Part shown: positions 1 to 9,771 of the stretch, piece by piece
Layout: the number at the start of each line of letters is the position of its first letter
How positions within the stretch are numbered: position 1 is the first letter of the stretch
NCBI GenBank assembly: GCA_023212645.1
Contig: JALBYC010000013.1
Span: 337,617-401,616 of the forward strand
Direction: 5' to 3'
Source: Farysia itapuensis
Lineage: Eukaryota; Basidiomycota; Ustilaginomycetes; Ustilaginales; Ustilaginaceae
DNA: 64,000 nt
The notes under the pieces: model-generated
The model's database searches: none
Told to the model about the DNA's origin: nothing
What the model saw: the letters and a program-made list of their open reading frames with translations, nothing else
Position numbers and translations under genes: made by a program

Positions 1-2
1 AC

Positions 3-2003
3 GCAACGAGGTCACACTTCCATGTCAGTCTTCTGGATCCTTCATCAGCCAAGAAGCTCGTCTCGAGCTCTTCGCAAATAGAGCAAGCAGCTTTGACAGG
101 GCTGCGTGTATCCGTCACGTCGGCTACAAAGCTGGCGTCTGACTCCAACCAGACGAGCTCACGTAAGAAAAAGAGCAAAGTCAGCAAGGGTCGCAAGTCT
201 GGCACCGACATTGACGAGTCCGAAGCTAATCACATCCAACAAGAGCATATACCATGCGGAGATCTCGAGCTGGAAATCGTCCTCTTCACGCGGTCTTTCG
301 AGGTTGTAGACACTTCCGTTTCAGCTCAACGCCTCGGCAAAGTGACGGTGCCAGGTATCAACGATGCTCAGCAAGTAAATGATGTTCAATTGCATTCAAA
401 TGGCCGACTAGTTGTGCTACTTCGATCTGGCCATACTATGTCGATGATCCTTCAGCTCGCCAAAGGCGGTCCGACATTGAAGCAAGCCAACAAGTTGGTC
501 ATTCCATCTCTCGCCTCGGACACAATTGCCTTTTCGTCCTCACTGATGTGTCTCAGCAACGATCATGTTCTTGTCACTGGCGTCACTCAGTCAGCAGCTG
601 AACAGCGCGTTTCATCTCTTCTATTGGACCTGGAGCTTGAGGTTGCTCTGTGCCAGATCACCTGGCCTGTACCGTTCAGCTCAGGCTCGGACGTGTCGCA
701 ATCCATGGTCTCCATGTCTCGGATCGCCGGATCGATGGTGGCTATCGTTGTTGGGCCCACATCTCTTGACGGTACCATCTCTGTGGTGCAACGCAGAACG
801 AGCGTGCTCACAATGCCGTTCGTTGTGCCGGACACGAGTGTGCTTCAGCATGCCTTGGGCAAGGGCGAGCTGACTGCAACGTGGCTCGCCCAGACCGACA
901 GCCATTCGGCTTCAGCAGAGATGAAGGATGAGAGTCAAGACGCGCTACTCGATCAACTCAAGAGCCTTAAGTCCAATCCCGGACCTGAATCTGCACGCAA
1001 GATGGGTGCCGCCGTCATCAAATGGGCAAATCAGCAATTCAGCCAGGGTAAGACGCTTGATGCTGTCTCCTCGAAACATGATGGCGAATTCTACACCTCT
1101 TTGCTGGACGCAATCCTGCCAGAAGGTGCCGTCCCGTTCCATTGCGAAGCACTCGAGCTCCTTTTGAAGCATCAGAGCGTGCATTCGTCCATCTTTACGT
1201 GCCAAGATGGCGGCCGCAAGTTCTGGTCTCGCCTTAGGGGCAAAGACGACGTCGAACTGATGATTCTCGCTGTTCAACGCATCAAGGATGTGTCGGAAGA
1301 CGAGCTGGTATCACTGCTTGCCGCCGCCAGCCGTTTGACACTGAGACAAGCGGATGGAACGGGCAAGACGCCGTGTATGCTTGCGTTCCTGCGCGAGATG
1401 ATCAGCGTTCCAGTGTCACGACCTGCCTTGCGATCTTGCCTCAAGACTCACCTCCGCAACGTGGACGATGTGGTAGTGCTGCTGCAGATCTGTAACGTCT
1501 GGCTCAACGCGGCAATCAAGCAGCCACTGGATAGCAATTTTGCGCGAAAGGAGTCGGAAGAAACGCCTGACGCATCCTTGTTGATGACGTTTGCCAGCGA
1601 CGTGATGGACACCTTCTTTCCTCTGCTGGTGTCTACTCCGTCGTCGTACGAGGTGCTCCGCTCGCTGTCAAAAACGATTACTCGCTATGTCAATGCTTTT
1701 AATGGACTGCGCACACTCAACGCCCCGCTTTCTGCCTTTGCCAAACTGGATGTCGAGCAACAGATGGACCGCAAACGAGCGCAGCACCAGAAGAATGCCG
1801 CCCTCGCTGCAAGTGGCACACTTGTGTCTGCGGGTAATATCAAAGTCAGCGCGTCAAAGGGAGGCTCGAACCTGCGCGCAGAGACGGGAGGCGGTCTCGG
1901 CCTCAAGCTCGGCACACACGCTGAAGCGAAATCGAAGCGTTTGGAAAGCTTTGAACAGAGTATGCTCGTCGGCGCTTACACACTCGAACGCCTCGAGATT
2001 TAG
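3..2003 (+). CDS. C-terminal part of an unidentified, possibly nucleolar (NOL11/Utp8-like) protein
   Basis: The frame is open from the left edge of the window to the TAG at 2001-2003, so the true start lies outside; no ATG is needed at about 93. The visible 666 residues begin with a short lysine/serine basic patch (KKKSKVSKGRK), followed by a beta-rich stretch that could be part of a propeller, then a leucine-rich helical second half and a glycine-rich tail. That layout, together with the basic patch, resembles the NOL11/Utp8 class of U3 snoRNP (t-UTP) proteins, but no diagnostic motif was recognised and this is only a guess. No intron signals interrupt the frame. What is certain is a long conserved-looking coding region truncated at its 5' end by the window. 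Confidence 0.8.
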   Translation, partial: ATRSHFHVSLLDPSSAKKLVSSSSQIEQAALTGLRVSVTSATKLASDSNQTSSRKKKSKVSKGRKSGTDIDESEANHIQQEHIPCGDLELEIVLFTRSFEVVDTSVSAQRLGKVTVPGINDAQQVNDVQLHSNGRLVVLLRSGHTMSMILQLAKGGPTLKQANKLVIPSLASDTIAFSSSLMCLSNDHVLVTGVTQSAAEQRVSSLLLDLELEVALCQITWPVPFSSGSDVSQSMVSMSRIAGSMVAIVVGPTSLDGTISVVQRRTSVLTMPFVVPDTSVLQHALGKGELTATWLAQTDSHSASAEMKDESQDALLDQLKSLKSNPGPESARKMGAAVIKWANQQFSQGKTLDAVSSKHDGEFYTSLLDAILPEGAVPFHCEALELLLKHQSVHSSIFTCQDGGRKFWSRLRGKDDVELMILAVQRIKDVSEDELVSLLAAASRLTLRQADGTGKTPCMLAFLREMISVPVSRPALRSCLKTHLRNVDDVVVLLQICNVWLNAAIKQPLDSNFARKESEETPDASLLMTFASDVMDTFFPLLVSTPSSYEVLRSLSKTITRYVNAFNGLRTLNAPLSAFAKLDVEQQMDRKRAQHQKNAALAASGTLVSAGNIKVSASKGGSNLRAETGGGLGLKLGTHAEAKSKRLESFEQSMLVGAYTLERLEI

Positions 2004-2785
2004 TCACCACAAATTTCAATCTTGAAACTTTCCACACACTCTCTTTATGAGTAGAGACTCGATACATAGTTGATTGCGCCATGGCTCGATCTTCCCGTCA
2101 GCGGGAATCGAGGACCGAGTGTGCTCTGTTTGTCCGTGGCGTTTGTGTATAACCAAGTCGACGGATAAAACGGCAGAAAAACAGCTGGACTGTCTTGGAT
2201 TTACCGGAATTCGTGGATGGCGCGCTTTCCCCGTTTTGGTGCTCCGCAACTGTCGGGGCCCCGCAAGAGATGGAAGTGCATGCAAGAGAGAGCGGCGGTT
2301 GGTCAGCTCCGACACCTATTGTCCGCGACTTCCAGCTTTGCCACCTCCAACGCAACCCAGGACGAGCGTCGCGTTTTTGTACATCGATCGAAAGTCGTGT
2401 TTCAAAAGTGGTCCCCGAATCCAAGCCGACTTCTGTTCATCTGTTTGTATGTAATGTACTTTGGCGGGGACGGTGTGAGAAAGGGAGCCACGACATGAAT
2501 CCGGCATACACGGGAATTGTATGCGCAACTGAGTTGCAGTGGGGCCACGCGACGAGGCAATTGGCGAGTGTAAGACAAAATATTGTATTTGCGCCCTGCG
2601 CTGTTCCTCGCGCTTTGAGACGTCGTCGAGTGGAACCTGCCCATTATTGCACACAGCTCGTTGCCCTGAATGAACATCAACATGAAGCCAGAGTCCACCG
2701 TAGCTATAAAGCTGGCCCTGCCATCCGCTGTGGCTTCTGTCGCCCCCCATAACGCGGCTCTCTCTTCCCCCCCTACTCGCTCGTC
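2004..2785. promoter_or_regulatory. Intergenic region and promoter of the MFS transporter gene
   Basis: These 782 bp lie between the end of the first gene and the transporter ATG. A TATA-like box (CTATAAA, 2704-2710) lies about 75 bp before the ATG, the right place for a short leader. A C-rich tract (2768-2775) sits just before the start. A GATAA motif occurs near 2163, which is of possible interest because many transporters of this family answer to nitrogen GATA factors, but one match means little. Overlapping open frames on both strands look like chance. Nothing else was recognised. Confidence 0.5.
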
Positions 2786-4306
2786 ATGTACCCATCCAGA
2801 TCACACGAAGGTGATGCTGCCTCGTCAACAGAAAAGCACGAGACCGCAGGTGCCCCCGTTCTCTTCTCCGATTCCACAAAAGAGGATGACTTTGTCTTTG
2901 ATCCAAAGGCAGAAGCACGTCTTCGTCGCAAGATTGACTTGATGATTGTGCCCATCGTTGCCCTGCTCTACCTCTTCTGCTTTATTGATCGGGCAAACAT
3001 TGGCAACGCTCGAATTGCCGGTCTGGAGCGCGACTTGGGCATGAACCCAAAGTCGTACCAGTACAACATTCTCCTGACGAGCTTTTACGTCGCCTATACG
3101 GCGTTTGAAATCCCGTCGACTACACTTACCAAGATTGTCGGCCCAGGCAAGTGGATCCCCATCATGACCTTTTTCTTCGGTTTGTTCAGCATGGTCATGG
3201 CCTTTGTCCAGTCGTATGGTGCCGCCATCGCCGTCCGCTTTCTGCTCGGCGTGGCAGAAGCTGGAATGCTTCCCTCGATCGCATTCTATCTCTCACGTTG
3301 GTACCGCAAGGACGAGCTGATGCTGCGACTCGGTCTTTACATCATGACTGCCCCTTCTGCCGGTGCTTTCGGCGGTCTTCTCGCGTCCGGTATCCTCAAG
3401 CTCAACGGCATCGGCAGCGTCCACACTTGGGAGCAAATCTTCCTCATTGAAGGCATTATTACCATTGGCATCGCCATCATTGGCTTCTTCCTTTTGACGG
3501 ACAACATACAGACGGCTCGTTGGCTGTCTCCCGAGGAGAAGAAGCTCGCCGAGGATCGACTACGCTCGGAAATGGTCGGACAGGCACTGCTCGTAGACAA
3601 GGCAAAGACGCGCATGCTTTTTAAAGGTATTACGTCACCCACTACACTGGCGTGCGCGCTCATGTTTTTCTTCGACAACATTGTCGTGCAGGGTATCGCC
3701 GTGTTTTTGCCCACCATCGTGCGCGGTTTGTACCCAGCTCCGCGGTACACGGTTATTCGACAACAGTTGCTCACCGTTCCGCCCAATGTCGTCGGTGCTT
3801 TTGCCGTCGTGCTGTTTGCGTACGCGTCGTACAAGCTCAAGATTCGCTCCATCTTTGTTTCGATCTGTGGTGTGTTTATGCTGACGGGCTACGCCATGTT
3901 CCTCGGATCGCGGGATCTTAACGTTCGATACGCCGCCTCCTTTGTCACCTGCATTGGTGCTTTTGCCCAAGGTGCGTTACTTCCCGGCTGGGCCGCTGCT
4001 AACAGCAACAATGACACCGAACGAGCAGGCGCCATCGGCATGGTCGTCATGGCCGGCAATCTGGGAGGACTCGTCTCCACTTGGAGCTACCTGGCCAAAG
4101 ATGCTCCCGACTACAAACCCGGAAACAGTCTCAATGTCGCTGGAGGCAGCATCATTACCCTCACCGCTCTCGCCCTCTTTATGTACCAAAAGTGGGAAAA
4201 TACCCAGCGAGCCAACGGAAATCGAAACCACCGCACGCACGGCAAGACAAAGGAGGAAATCGACCTCCTTGGATCCAGTCACCCCGACTTCCGACTGCGA
4301 TACTAG
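2786..4306 (+). CDS. MFS transporter, anion:cation symporter (Dal5/allantoate permease-like) family
   Basis: A single exon of 506 codons. After a hydrophilic acidic N-terminus of about 48 residues comes the classic start of the ACS branch of fungal MFS carriers: a basic DLMIVPIVALLY-type first membrane segment ending in FIDRANIGNARIAG (about residues 51-78). About 12 hydrophobic segments follow, with a long central cytosolic loop near residue 250 (PEEKKLAEDRL). Family members take up allantoate, nicotinate, pantothenate, biotin-type vitamins or small organic anions across the plasma membrane; the substrate cannot be told from sequence. The C-terminus (KTKEEIDLLGSSHPDFRLRY) is typical. The ATG follows a TATA-like box by about 75 bp. 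Confidence 0.93.
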   Translation: MYPSRSHEGDAASSTEKHETAGAPVLFSDSTKEDDFVFDPKAEARLRRKIDLMIVPIVALLYLFCFIDRANIGNARIAGLERDLGMNPKSYQYNILLTSFYVAYTAFEIPSTTLTKIVGPGKWIPIMTFFFGLFSMVMAFVQSYGAAIAVRFLLGVAEAGMLPSIAFYLSRWYRKDELMLRLGLYIMTAPSAGAFGGLLASGILKLNGIGSVHTWEQIFLIEGIITIGIAIIGFFLLTDNIQTARWLSPEEKKLAEDRLRSEMVGQALLVDKAKTRMLFKGITSPTTLACALMFFFDNIVVQGIAVFLPTIVRGLYPAPRYTVIRQQLLTVPPNVVGAFAVVLFAYASYKLKIRSIFVSICGVFMLTGYAMFLGSRDLNVRYAASFVTCIGAFAQGALLPGWAAANSNNDTERAGAIGMVVMAGNLGGLVSTWSYLAKDAPDYKPGNSLNVAGGSIITLTALALFMYQKWENTQRANGNRNHRTHGKTKEEIDLLGSSHPDFRLRY

Positions 4307-4641
4307 TTGTCGTACTCCGCTTCCCCATCCCGCGTCCAGATCGGCTGTGTCACTTTTGTGTATTTCTTACTCGTTACCCCAATGCAATAGCGTATTCTTT
4401 ATTGTGCATAGACCTGCGTGTGTGTGCATGAACTATCTCTGTCGCGATCCTGGTACATAGACTGAGAAAGGGGAGACAGTATCATACAAGTACAGCGATA
4501 TATGCATTTGTTTTGTGAGTTGTGACTGTTCGTCGCCCGTCAAGTGGAGGTTTGGGACATCTGCGATATTGGATGTGAGAACAAAGTGCGACGCTTGCTC
4601 AAAGCTCAATTCTTCTTGGCCTACCATCAAAGCGAGTCGAC
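4307..4641. other. Intergenic region between MFS transporter and GPI13
   Basis: These 335 bp carry the 3' end of the transporter transcript and the promoter of GPI13. The sequence is less GC-rich than the flanking genes, and no RNA gene, repeat or clear TATA box was seen. Confidence 0.5.
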
Positions 4642-7600
4642 ATGCCGTCGGCCCTCAATCCAGCTCCATCGCTGGCCCAGATCCAACAGCAGCAGGAGCA
4701 ACAAAGGCAGCGCTCTGGTTCAGTAGACTCCCATGACTCTCACGACTCTCATGGCTCCGGCGAATCGCATTCTTCTCATTCGTCCTATGCGGAACGACAT
4801 CCCGATCGAGTCCCACTCAAGGCTGCTTCCCCAGACCGCCCCTTTGTTACCGTTCTCGCCGTGCTCGCGTTTCTTCTCTTCTGCAATGCTTCAGGGCTAT
4901 GGCTCTTTGTCAAAGGTTTCTTGCTCACGCGTGTCGAGTTACCCGGCATCAATCAGTGCCACAAGCCACCTGTTGCATCTTGGTCACCTCCGCAACCTCC
5001 TGCTAGCTTCGATACCCCGCACCTACTAGAATGGGGCCAATCGCTCTATCCTCAAGAGGGGCAGGGAGAATGCACACTGCCCGCAACGCATACAAAGGCA
5101 GTCGTCATCATCATTGACGCGTTACGGTACGACTTTATCGCCCCGATTCCGCCTGTGTCATCGCGGGTGGAAGACAGCTGGAAGCCAAATCCTTACTACC
5201 ATGCGCAAATACCGCTGCCGGCTGAACTGACTTCGATGTCACCGCAAAAGTCCTTCTTGGCTCACTTTGCCGCCGATGCACCAACAACTACGCTGCAGCG
5301 TCTCAAGGGTCTCAGCACCGGTACCCTCCCAACCTTTATCGAGGCAGGCGCCAACTTTGGCGGTATGGGGAAGGTCAATGAAGACAACTGGCTAGCCCAG
5401 CTTCGGGCAAAGATTCTTCGTGAGGAACTGCATCGCGACCACGCCAATGCCGGCCTCGCTTTTGCGGGAGACGATACCTGGGCAACTGTATTCCCGGACG
5501 TGTTTGACTCTGACAAAGTGTGGTCCTACGACTCTTTCAACGTCGAGGATCTTGACACGGTAGACACTGGAGTCGAGAACAAGCTGCTTCCCTTTCTGCA
5601 AAAGTCGCATCCGGAGCGCAAAGCAGGCGTGCACACCGACTGGCGCCTGCTTGTCGGGCATACACTCGGTGTTGATCATGTTGGCCACCGCTTTGGCCCC
5701 AATCATCCCAAGATGCAGGTCAAAATGGCAGAGATGCAGCGCTTCTTGCTCAACATCACCTCAGCTGTAGACGACGATACTCTGCTCGTCTTGATGGGCG
5801 ACCACGGCATGGATGCGACTGGTGACCATGGTGGAGATGGTGAACTCGAAATTGGCTCTGGTCTGTGGGTCTGGAGTCGTTCTGGCTTTGGCCGCTCTGC
5901 TAAGAGAGACATCATCGCGGATCCGGTCGACTATGTGTCCTCTGAACCCCTCGAGAGTCTTGTGCCATCTCGTATACCCTTCTCGCCGTTGCCGTCGCCT
6001 CCATTTAGCGCTCATGGCCACCGAAGCGTACCTCAGATCGATCTAGTACCTTCGCTCTCGCTGCTGTTGGGTCTTCCAGTGCCCTTCAACAGCCTTGGAA
6101 GCGTCATCCCCGAGCTCTTCCCTTCGCCTGACCGTCTGCTCCGTGCACTCCGCATCACCGCTTACCAGATGAAAACGTATCTGGACAGGTATGCATCCAC
6201 TTCGTCAGACTTGGACACTTTTGCCTCCGAGCTCGATGGGCTCTGGCTCACAGCGCTCGAGGCGGACGCCCGGTTTTCTGCGGCATTCCATGCTCGGCGT
6301 GGTGCAGCAGATGTTGCAAAGGCACAACAGCACGCCGCTCAGGCGTATGCCCACTTCAATCGTGCGAGTCTGACAAGAGCGCGCAGCGTATGGGCCCAGT
6401 TCGAAATGACGCGTATCGGTCTTGGCCTTGTCGTGCTGTCCTTGGCGCTGGTGTCAACGTACATCCTTTGGTCAGGCGTGCGCACTGGTCTACGTGGCTC
6501 CCTGCCATCAATCTCGCATATGACTCAGCCCGAAGAACAGTCATCGGTCGTTCAACGACTAAGCGTCAACATGGAAGACTTTGGCGCCGTTGTGCTTGGA
6601 TCTACTGCCAGACCGGCTGCAGTCGGGGCTGTTCTTGGCGTAGCAGCTGCACTGCTATCCAAGCTCGTTCCCAAGTCTTCTTCGTTTACGCTGCCACTTA
6701 CACTCGTCGATGCAATCCTCTTTGGCGCGTCTGCCGGCTCCCAAATCGGTCTGATCGCACCACATGTGACGCAGACGTATGCCAAAATGCAGTTTGAGCG
6801 TGACACACCGAGCACCACAAAAGCCTTACAAGGCCTTGGCATCATCACAATGGTCGTGCACGCAACGCTATTTGCAAGCAATTCGTTCACAGTATGGGAG
6901 GATCGAGTCGTGCTCGTTCTGTTGGGGGTCATGTTGCTTGCTCGCTTCGCAATGGGCCTAGGCGCACCGACTCAGCGTATGAAGATTCGAATGCCCATCA
7001 TGGCCCTTCTCGCTCTTGTCCTCGTCCGACTCGCTTCGCTTCCCAGGGTCTGCCGCGAGGAACAAGGGCCGTACTGCAACTCTAACTTTTACGTCGCAGG
7101 TGATGCTAGTCCATCTGTCGACCCCTCTCATACTCAAGATTCGCATACTGGCTCGACAAGCGGTGCTGCGATCAACGGTCCATATGTGATCGCAACGTCG
7201 TATGTTCTCGCCTACTTGCTTCCGATGTTGCTCGAAAAAGCCTTGGATTCGAGTAAGAGCTTTGTTGGCATCGCTCCTGTGTTCTGCAACTGGATTCTCA
7301 GACCGACTCTACTCATTGGATCTGCTTACTGGCTGGTCGACTGGGCCTTGCCGTTGGAGACAGTGGCATCTTCAGGCTGGCAACCCACCTTGGAATGGAT
7401 CAAGAATCTGGCTGCCAAGCTCAATCTGGTGTTCTTGCTCGTACCCGCTCTCGCATTCTGGGTTTTTGCACCCCTCTGTCTCGAATTGCGTCAAGAGGCG
7501 CTCGAAGCCAATGCAGGGTCGGCAGCGGAGGGGGCTGAGAAGCCAAAGCAGCGCGTCTCCATCATGGGCTATGCCAACAGTCTTGGCAGCTCTTATGTGC

Positions 7601-8538
7601 TCTTGTTAGGCGTCCTCTTCTCTGCACTGTGGATCGTGACGCAGCCAGCAGGACAATTGGCGTTCGCGGCCGTCTTTTTGGCCGGTATCCTCAATGCCGA
7701 TCTAGGAGATAGCGAGCGTGATGTGCTCATCTTGCATCGTCAGCGAGTGACGTCTCAGGCTGGTGCCGCTGACGATAGCGATGCCGAAGATGACGACGAG
7801 AAAGCTGCTGCTGCACCCACGCTCAGCGCCAAGCAGAGAAAGAAGAGGAAGAAGGGCGTCCGCACACCAATTGCGCCTTCACCAACGCCGGGCACTGACA
7901 CGAATGCGTCAATGCTTTCGCCATTGGAGAGAGCGGCGCAAGCTGCATCGGCGGTGCCGTCGGATTCTACTACGGCAGAGGGAGCTGCACCCGGGGTAGT
8001 GTTCACTTCAATCGCAGAGATTGCGACGATCGTGCTGCTCGGTCACATCGCTTTCTTCGGTACGGGTCATCAGGCTACCATTGGCTCGATCCAGTGGCGT
8101 GTAGCTTTTGTTGGCTTTGGAACAGTCGCCTACCCGTGGTCGCCACTGATGGTGATTGCCAACTCGTTTGGCCACCTCGCCTTTTTTCCTGCGCTGCTGG
8201 CCCCGCTGAACGTGCTGTGGAACTACGCACCTCGCCCTCGCTCTGTCGCTCCTGCAGGCTCACTGGCGCGTCAGAGTGCCAAGATGCATCTCCCCTCCCA
8301 ACTCCTGTACGCCCTGCTGACCCTACTGCTCTACCACACGCTGCTGTTGGTGTCAGTTTCGTCCTTGTCGGCTCTGCTATTCCGCAGACACCTGATGCTA
8401 TTCAAGATCTGGACTCCGCGCTTTATGCTGGCAGCCGTCAGCAGTCTGCTCACCCTCATCACTGGCCTACTGGCTACTTTGGCTACTTGGCAGATTGCCA
8501 ACAAGGTCAACCGCATCTTTGGGACTGAATTTCAGTAA
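4642..8538 (+). CDS. GPI13: GPI ethanolamine phosphate transferase 3 (PIG-O/Gpi13)
   Basis: An intronless gene of 1298 codons. The enzyme adds phosphoethanolamine to the third mannose of the GPI anchor precursor in the ER, the group later used to attach proteins. After a Ser/His-rich cytosolic N-terminus comes one membrane segment (about residues 68-90), then a lumenal alkaline-phosphatase-fold domain with the metal-site motifs VVIIIDALRYDF (about 154-165), GVDHVGHRFGP (about 343-353) and MGDHGMDATGDHGG (about 385-398). The remaining half is a run of hydrophobic segments interrupted near residue 1040-1110 by a charged, lysine-rich cytosolic loop. Length and order fit Gpi13 rather than Mcd4 or Gpi7: the VDHVGHRFGP form is characteristic of PIG-O. 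The start chosen is the first ATG. Confidence 0.95.
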   Translation: MPSALNPAPSLAQIQQQQEQQRQRSGSVDSHDSHDSHGSGESHSSHSSYAERHPDRVPLKAASPDRPFVTVLAVLAFLLFCNASGLWLFVKGFLLTRVELPGINQCHKPPVASWSPPQPPASFDTPHLLEWGQSLYPQEGQGECTLPATHTKAVVIIIDALRYDFIAPIPPVSSRVEDSWKPNPYYHAQIPLPAELTSMSPQKSFLAHFAADAPTTTLQRLKGLSTGTLPTFIEAGANFGGMGKVNEDNWLAQLRAKILREELHRDHANAGLAFAGDDTWATVFPDVFDSDKVWSYDSFNVEDLDTVDTGVENKLLPFLQKSHPERKAGVHTDWRLLVGHTLGVDHVGHRFGPNHPKMQVKMAEMQRFLLNITSAVDDDTLLVLMGDHGMDATGDHGGDGELEIGSGLWVWSRSGFGRSAKRDIIADPVDYVSSEPLESLVPSRIPFSPLPSPPFSAHGHRSVPQIDLVPSLSLLLGLPVPFNSLGSVIPELFPSPDRLLRALRITAYQMKTYLDRYASTSSDLDTFASELDGLWLTALEADARFSAAFHARRGAADVAKAQQHAAQAYAHFNRASLTRARSVWAQFEMTRIGLGLVVLSLALVSTYILWSGVRTGLRGSLPSISHMTQPEEQSSVVQRLSVNMEDFGAVVLGSTARPAAVGAVLGVAAALLSKLVPKSSSFTLPLTLVDAILFGASAGSQIGLIAPHVTQTYAKMQFERDTPSTTKALQGLGIITMVVHATLFASNSFTVWEDRVVLVLLGVMLLARFAMGLGAPTQRMKIRMPIMALLALVLVRLASLPRVCREEQGPYCNSNFYVAGDASPSVDPSHTQDSHTGSTSGAAINGPYVIATSYVLAYLLPMLLEKALDSSKSFVGIAPVFCNWILRPTLLIGSAYWLVDWALPLETVASSGWQPTLEWIKNLAAKLNLVFLLVPALAFWVFAPLCLELRQEALEANAGSAAEGAEKPKQRVSIMGYANSLGSSYVLLLGVLFSALWIVTQPAGQLAFAAVFLAGILNADLGDSERDVLILHRQRVTSQAGAADDSDAEDDDEKAAAAPTLSAKQRKKRKKGVRTPIAPSPTPGTDTNASMLSPLERAAQAASAVPSDSTTAEGAAPGVVFTSIAEIATIVLLGHIAFFGTGHQATIGSIQWRVAFVGFGTVAYPWSPLMVIANSFGHLAFFPALLAPLNVLWNYAPRPRSVAPAGSLARQSAKMHLPSQLLYALLTLLLYHTLLLVSVSSLSALLFRRHLMLFKIWTPRFMLAAVSSLLTLITGLLATLATWQIANKVNRIFGTEFQ

Positions 8539-8592
8539 AAAGGACAAACGTGGAAAGAAATCAATTCAATGGTATCACTTCTTCTGCAGGAT

Positions 8593-9366
8593 CTACGAGG
8601 TCTTGCTCTCTTGGTATGCATCGAGGACTTTCTGCTGGCTGGAGGGAGTTGTGACGTACTTGTCGTCGACTGTGGCTGGAGCGAGCGGATAGTCGTTGCC
8701 GCTGACGCCGTAGTTGCTCAGACGCTCGCTGCGCCAGTTGAGGTAGTTGAATGCTGTAGCCACCAGAGCGATTGGAATGGCGATGAGCGCCATGTAGAAG
8801 GCGGGGCCGGGCATGGTGTCGGCGTTGGCAATCTTGTTCATTTGTCTCTGCACGTACACATACAGAGCGATGTCGATAGCAAACGCAATCAGCGCCAAGA
8901 GGGCCGAAAGTGCGTTGACAACCATGGCGGCGAGGCGGATGGTCTGCTTCGGGATGGCCGTCAGTACAAGTCCAGCAAGGGCGACGGCGAACGCGACTAC
9001 ATGTACGGCCAAGCCGCGGGTCCAGCTGGATCCGATCGTGATATCGGATCGAGCCGCTGTCTCGCGCTGATCGGCGCTGATACCAAAAGTGACCGAGTAG
9101 CCATGAGATTTCTTGAAGCAGGCGTAGTCGGAAGTTCCGTTGGTGGCGGTGCAGTAGCCCCAAGTACCAAACTTGACGGCCCCAATGCTGCGGTTCTGAT
9201 TGGCACCGTCCGAGCGGTCAATGATGCCGTTCAGATTCGAGCTACGCACAAAGTCGAACTGCGTATCGTCGCTGAGCGTAGTCGGTGTGCTGATGGTGAC
9301 CAACACCAGCAGCACCATCGACACGAACGAGATTCCCAAAGCCGGGAAGAGGTACTTTCTAGTCAT
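8593..9366 (-). CDS. SUR7/PalI family four-span membrane protein
   Basis: An intronless gene of 257 codons, ending 54 bp from the stop of GPI13 (convergent). Hydrophobic segments lie at about residues 7-28, 117-137, 146-172 and 188-209. The large first extracellular loop carries a claudin-like GTWGYC motif (68-72) and a second cysteine at 83, as in fungal SUR7/PalI proteins. Family members sit in eisosome/MCC membrane domains (Sur7, Fmp45) or act in ambient pH sensing (PalI/Rim9). The short cytosolic tail here favours the Sur7-type rather than the long-tailed PalI-type, but this is inference. Confidence 0.87.
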   Translation of the reverse strand: MTRKYLFPALGISFVSMVLLVLVTISTPTTLSDDTQFDFVRSSNLNGIIDRSDGANQNRSIGAVKFGTWGYCTATNGTSDYACFKKSHGYSVTFGISADQRETAARSDITIGSSWTRGLAVHVVAFAVALAGLVLTAIPKQTIRLAAMVVNALSALLALIAFAIDIALYVYVQRQMNKIANADTMPGPAFYMALIAIPIALVATAFNYLNWRSERLSNYGVSGNDYPLAPATVDDKYVTTPSSQQKVLDAYQESKTS

Positions 9367-9771
9367 TCTTGCGTATGGCAGTGATGGTCAACAATAGAGT
9401 GAAGATGCAAAATGTGCATCCCTGCCAAGCATTTGCGGTTTATGAGCAGCGCCGTCATGAGTCCCGCTTTTTTTTGGGGGTGGATGTGCGTGAAAAAACA
9501 CGTTTTGATCTGCATGCGTGCATTGGGCGTGCATGAAATCCTGCCTCGACAGAATGTTCCGCTTCCCAATTTAGAGTTTGAGCGGCTGGCGAGCTGGCGC
9601 GTGGCCATCGTTGCAATTTGCAGCTTGCAGATCGTGTAAAATCTGCGATCTGACAAAAAGATCACGTTTGTTAGAGCGCAACTCTTTCAGAAGCAACGTG
9701 AATCTTCGCGTGACACGGACCACAGATATGGGTTGACTCAGCCAATCCATCGTCTGGGACCGTACGCAGTC
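9367..9771. promoter_or_regulatory. Shared divergent promoter of the SUR7-like gene and CAND1
   Basis: 405 bp separate two divergent start codons. A T8 run next to G5 lies near 9468-9480. No clear TATA box, RNA gene or repeat was recognised. Confidence 0.45.

Noticed and set aside
2195..2752. 185-codon open frame before the MFS gene
   Set aside because: Overlapped by similar-length frames on both strands, no family resemblance, and it crosses the TATA-like box region of the next gene.
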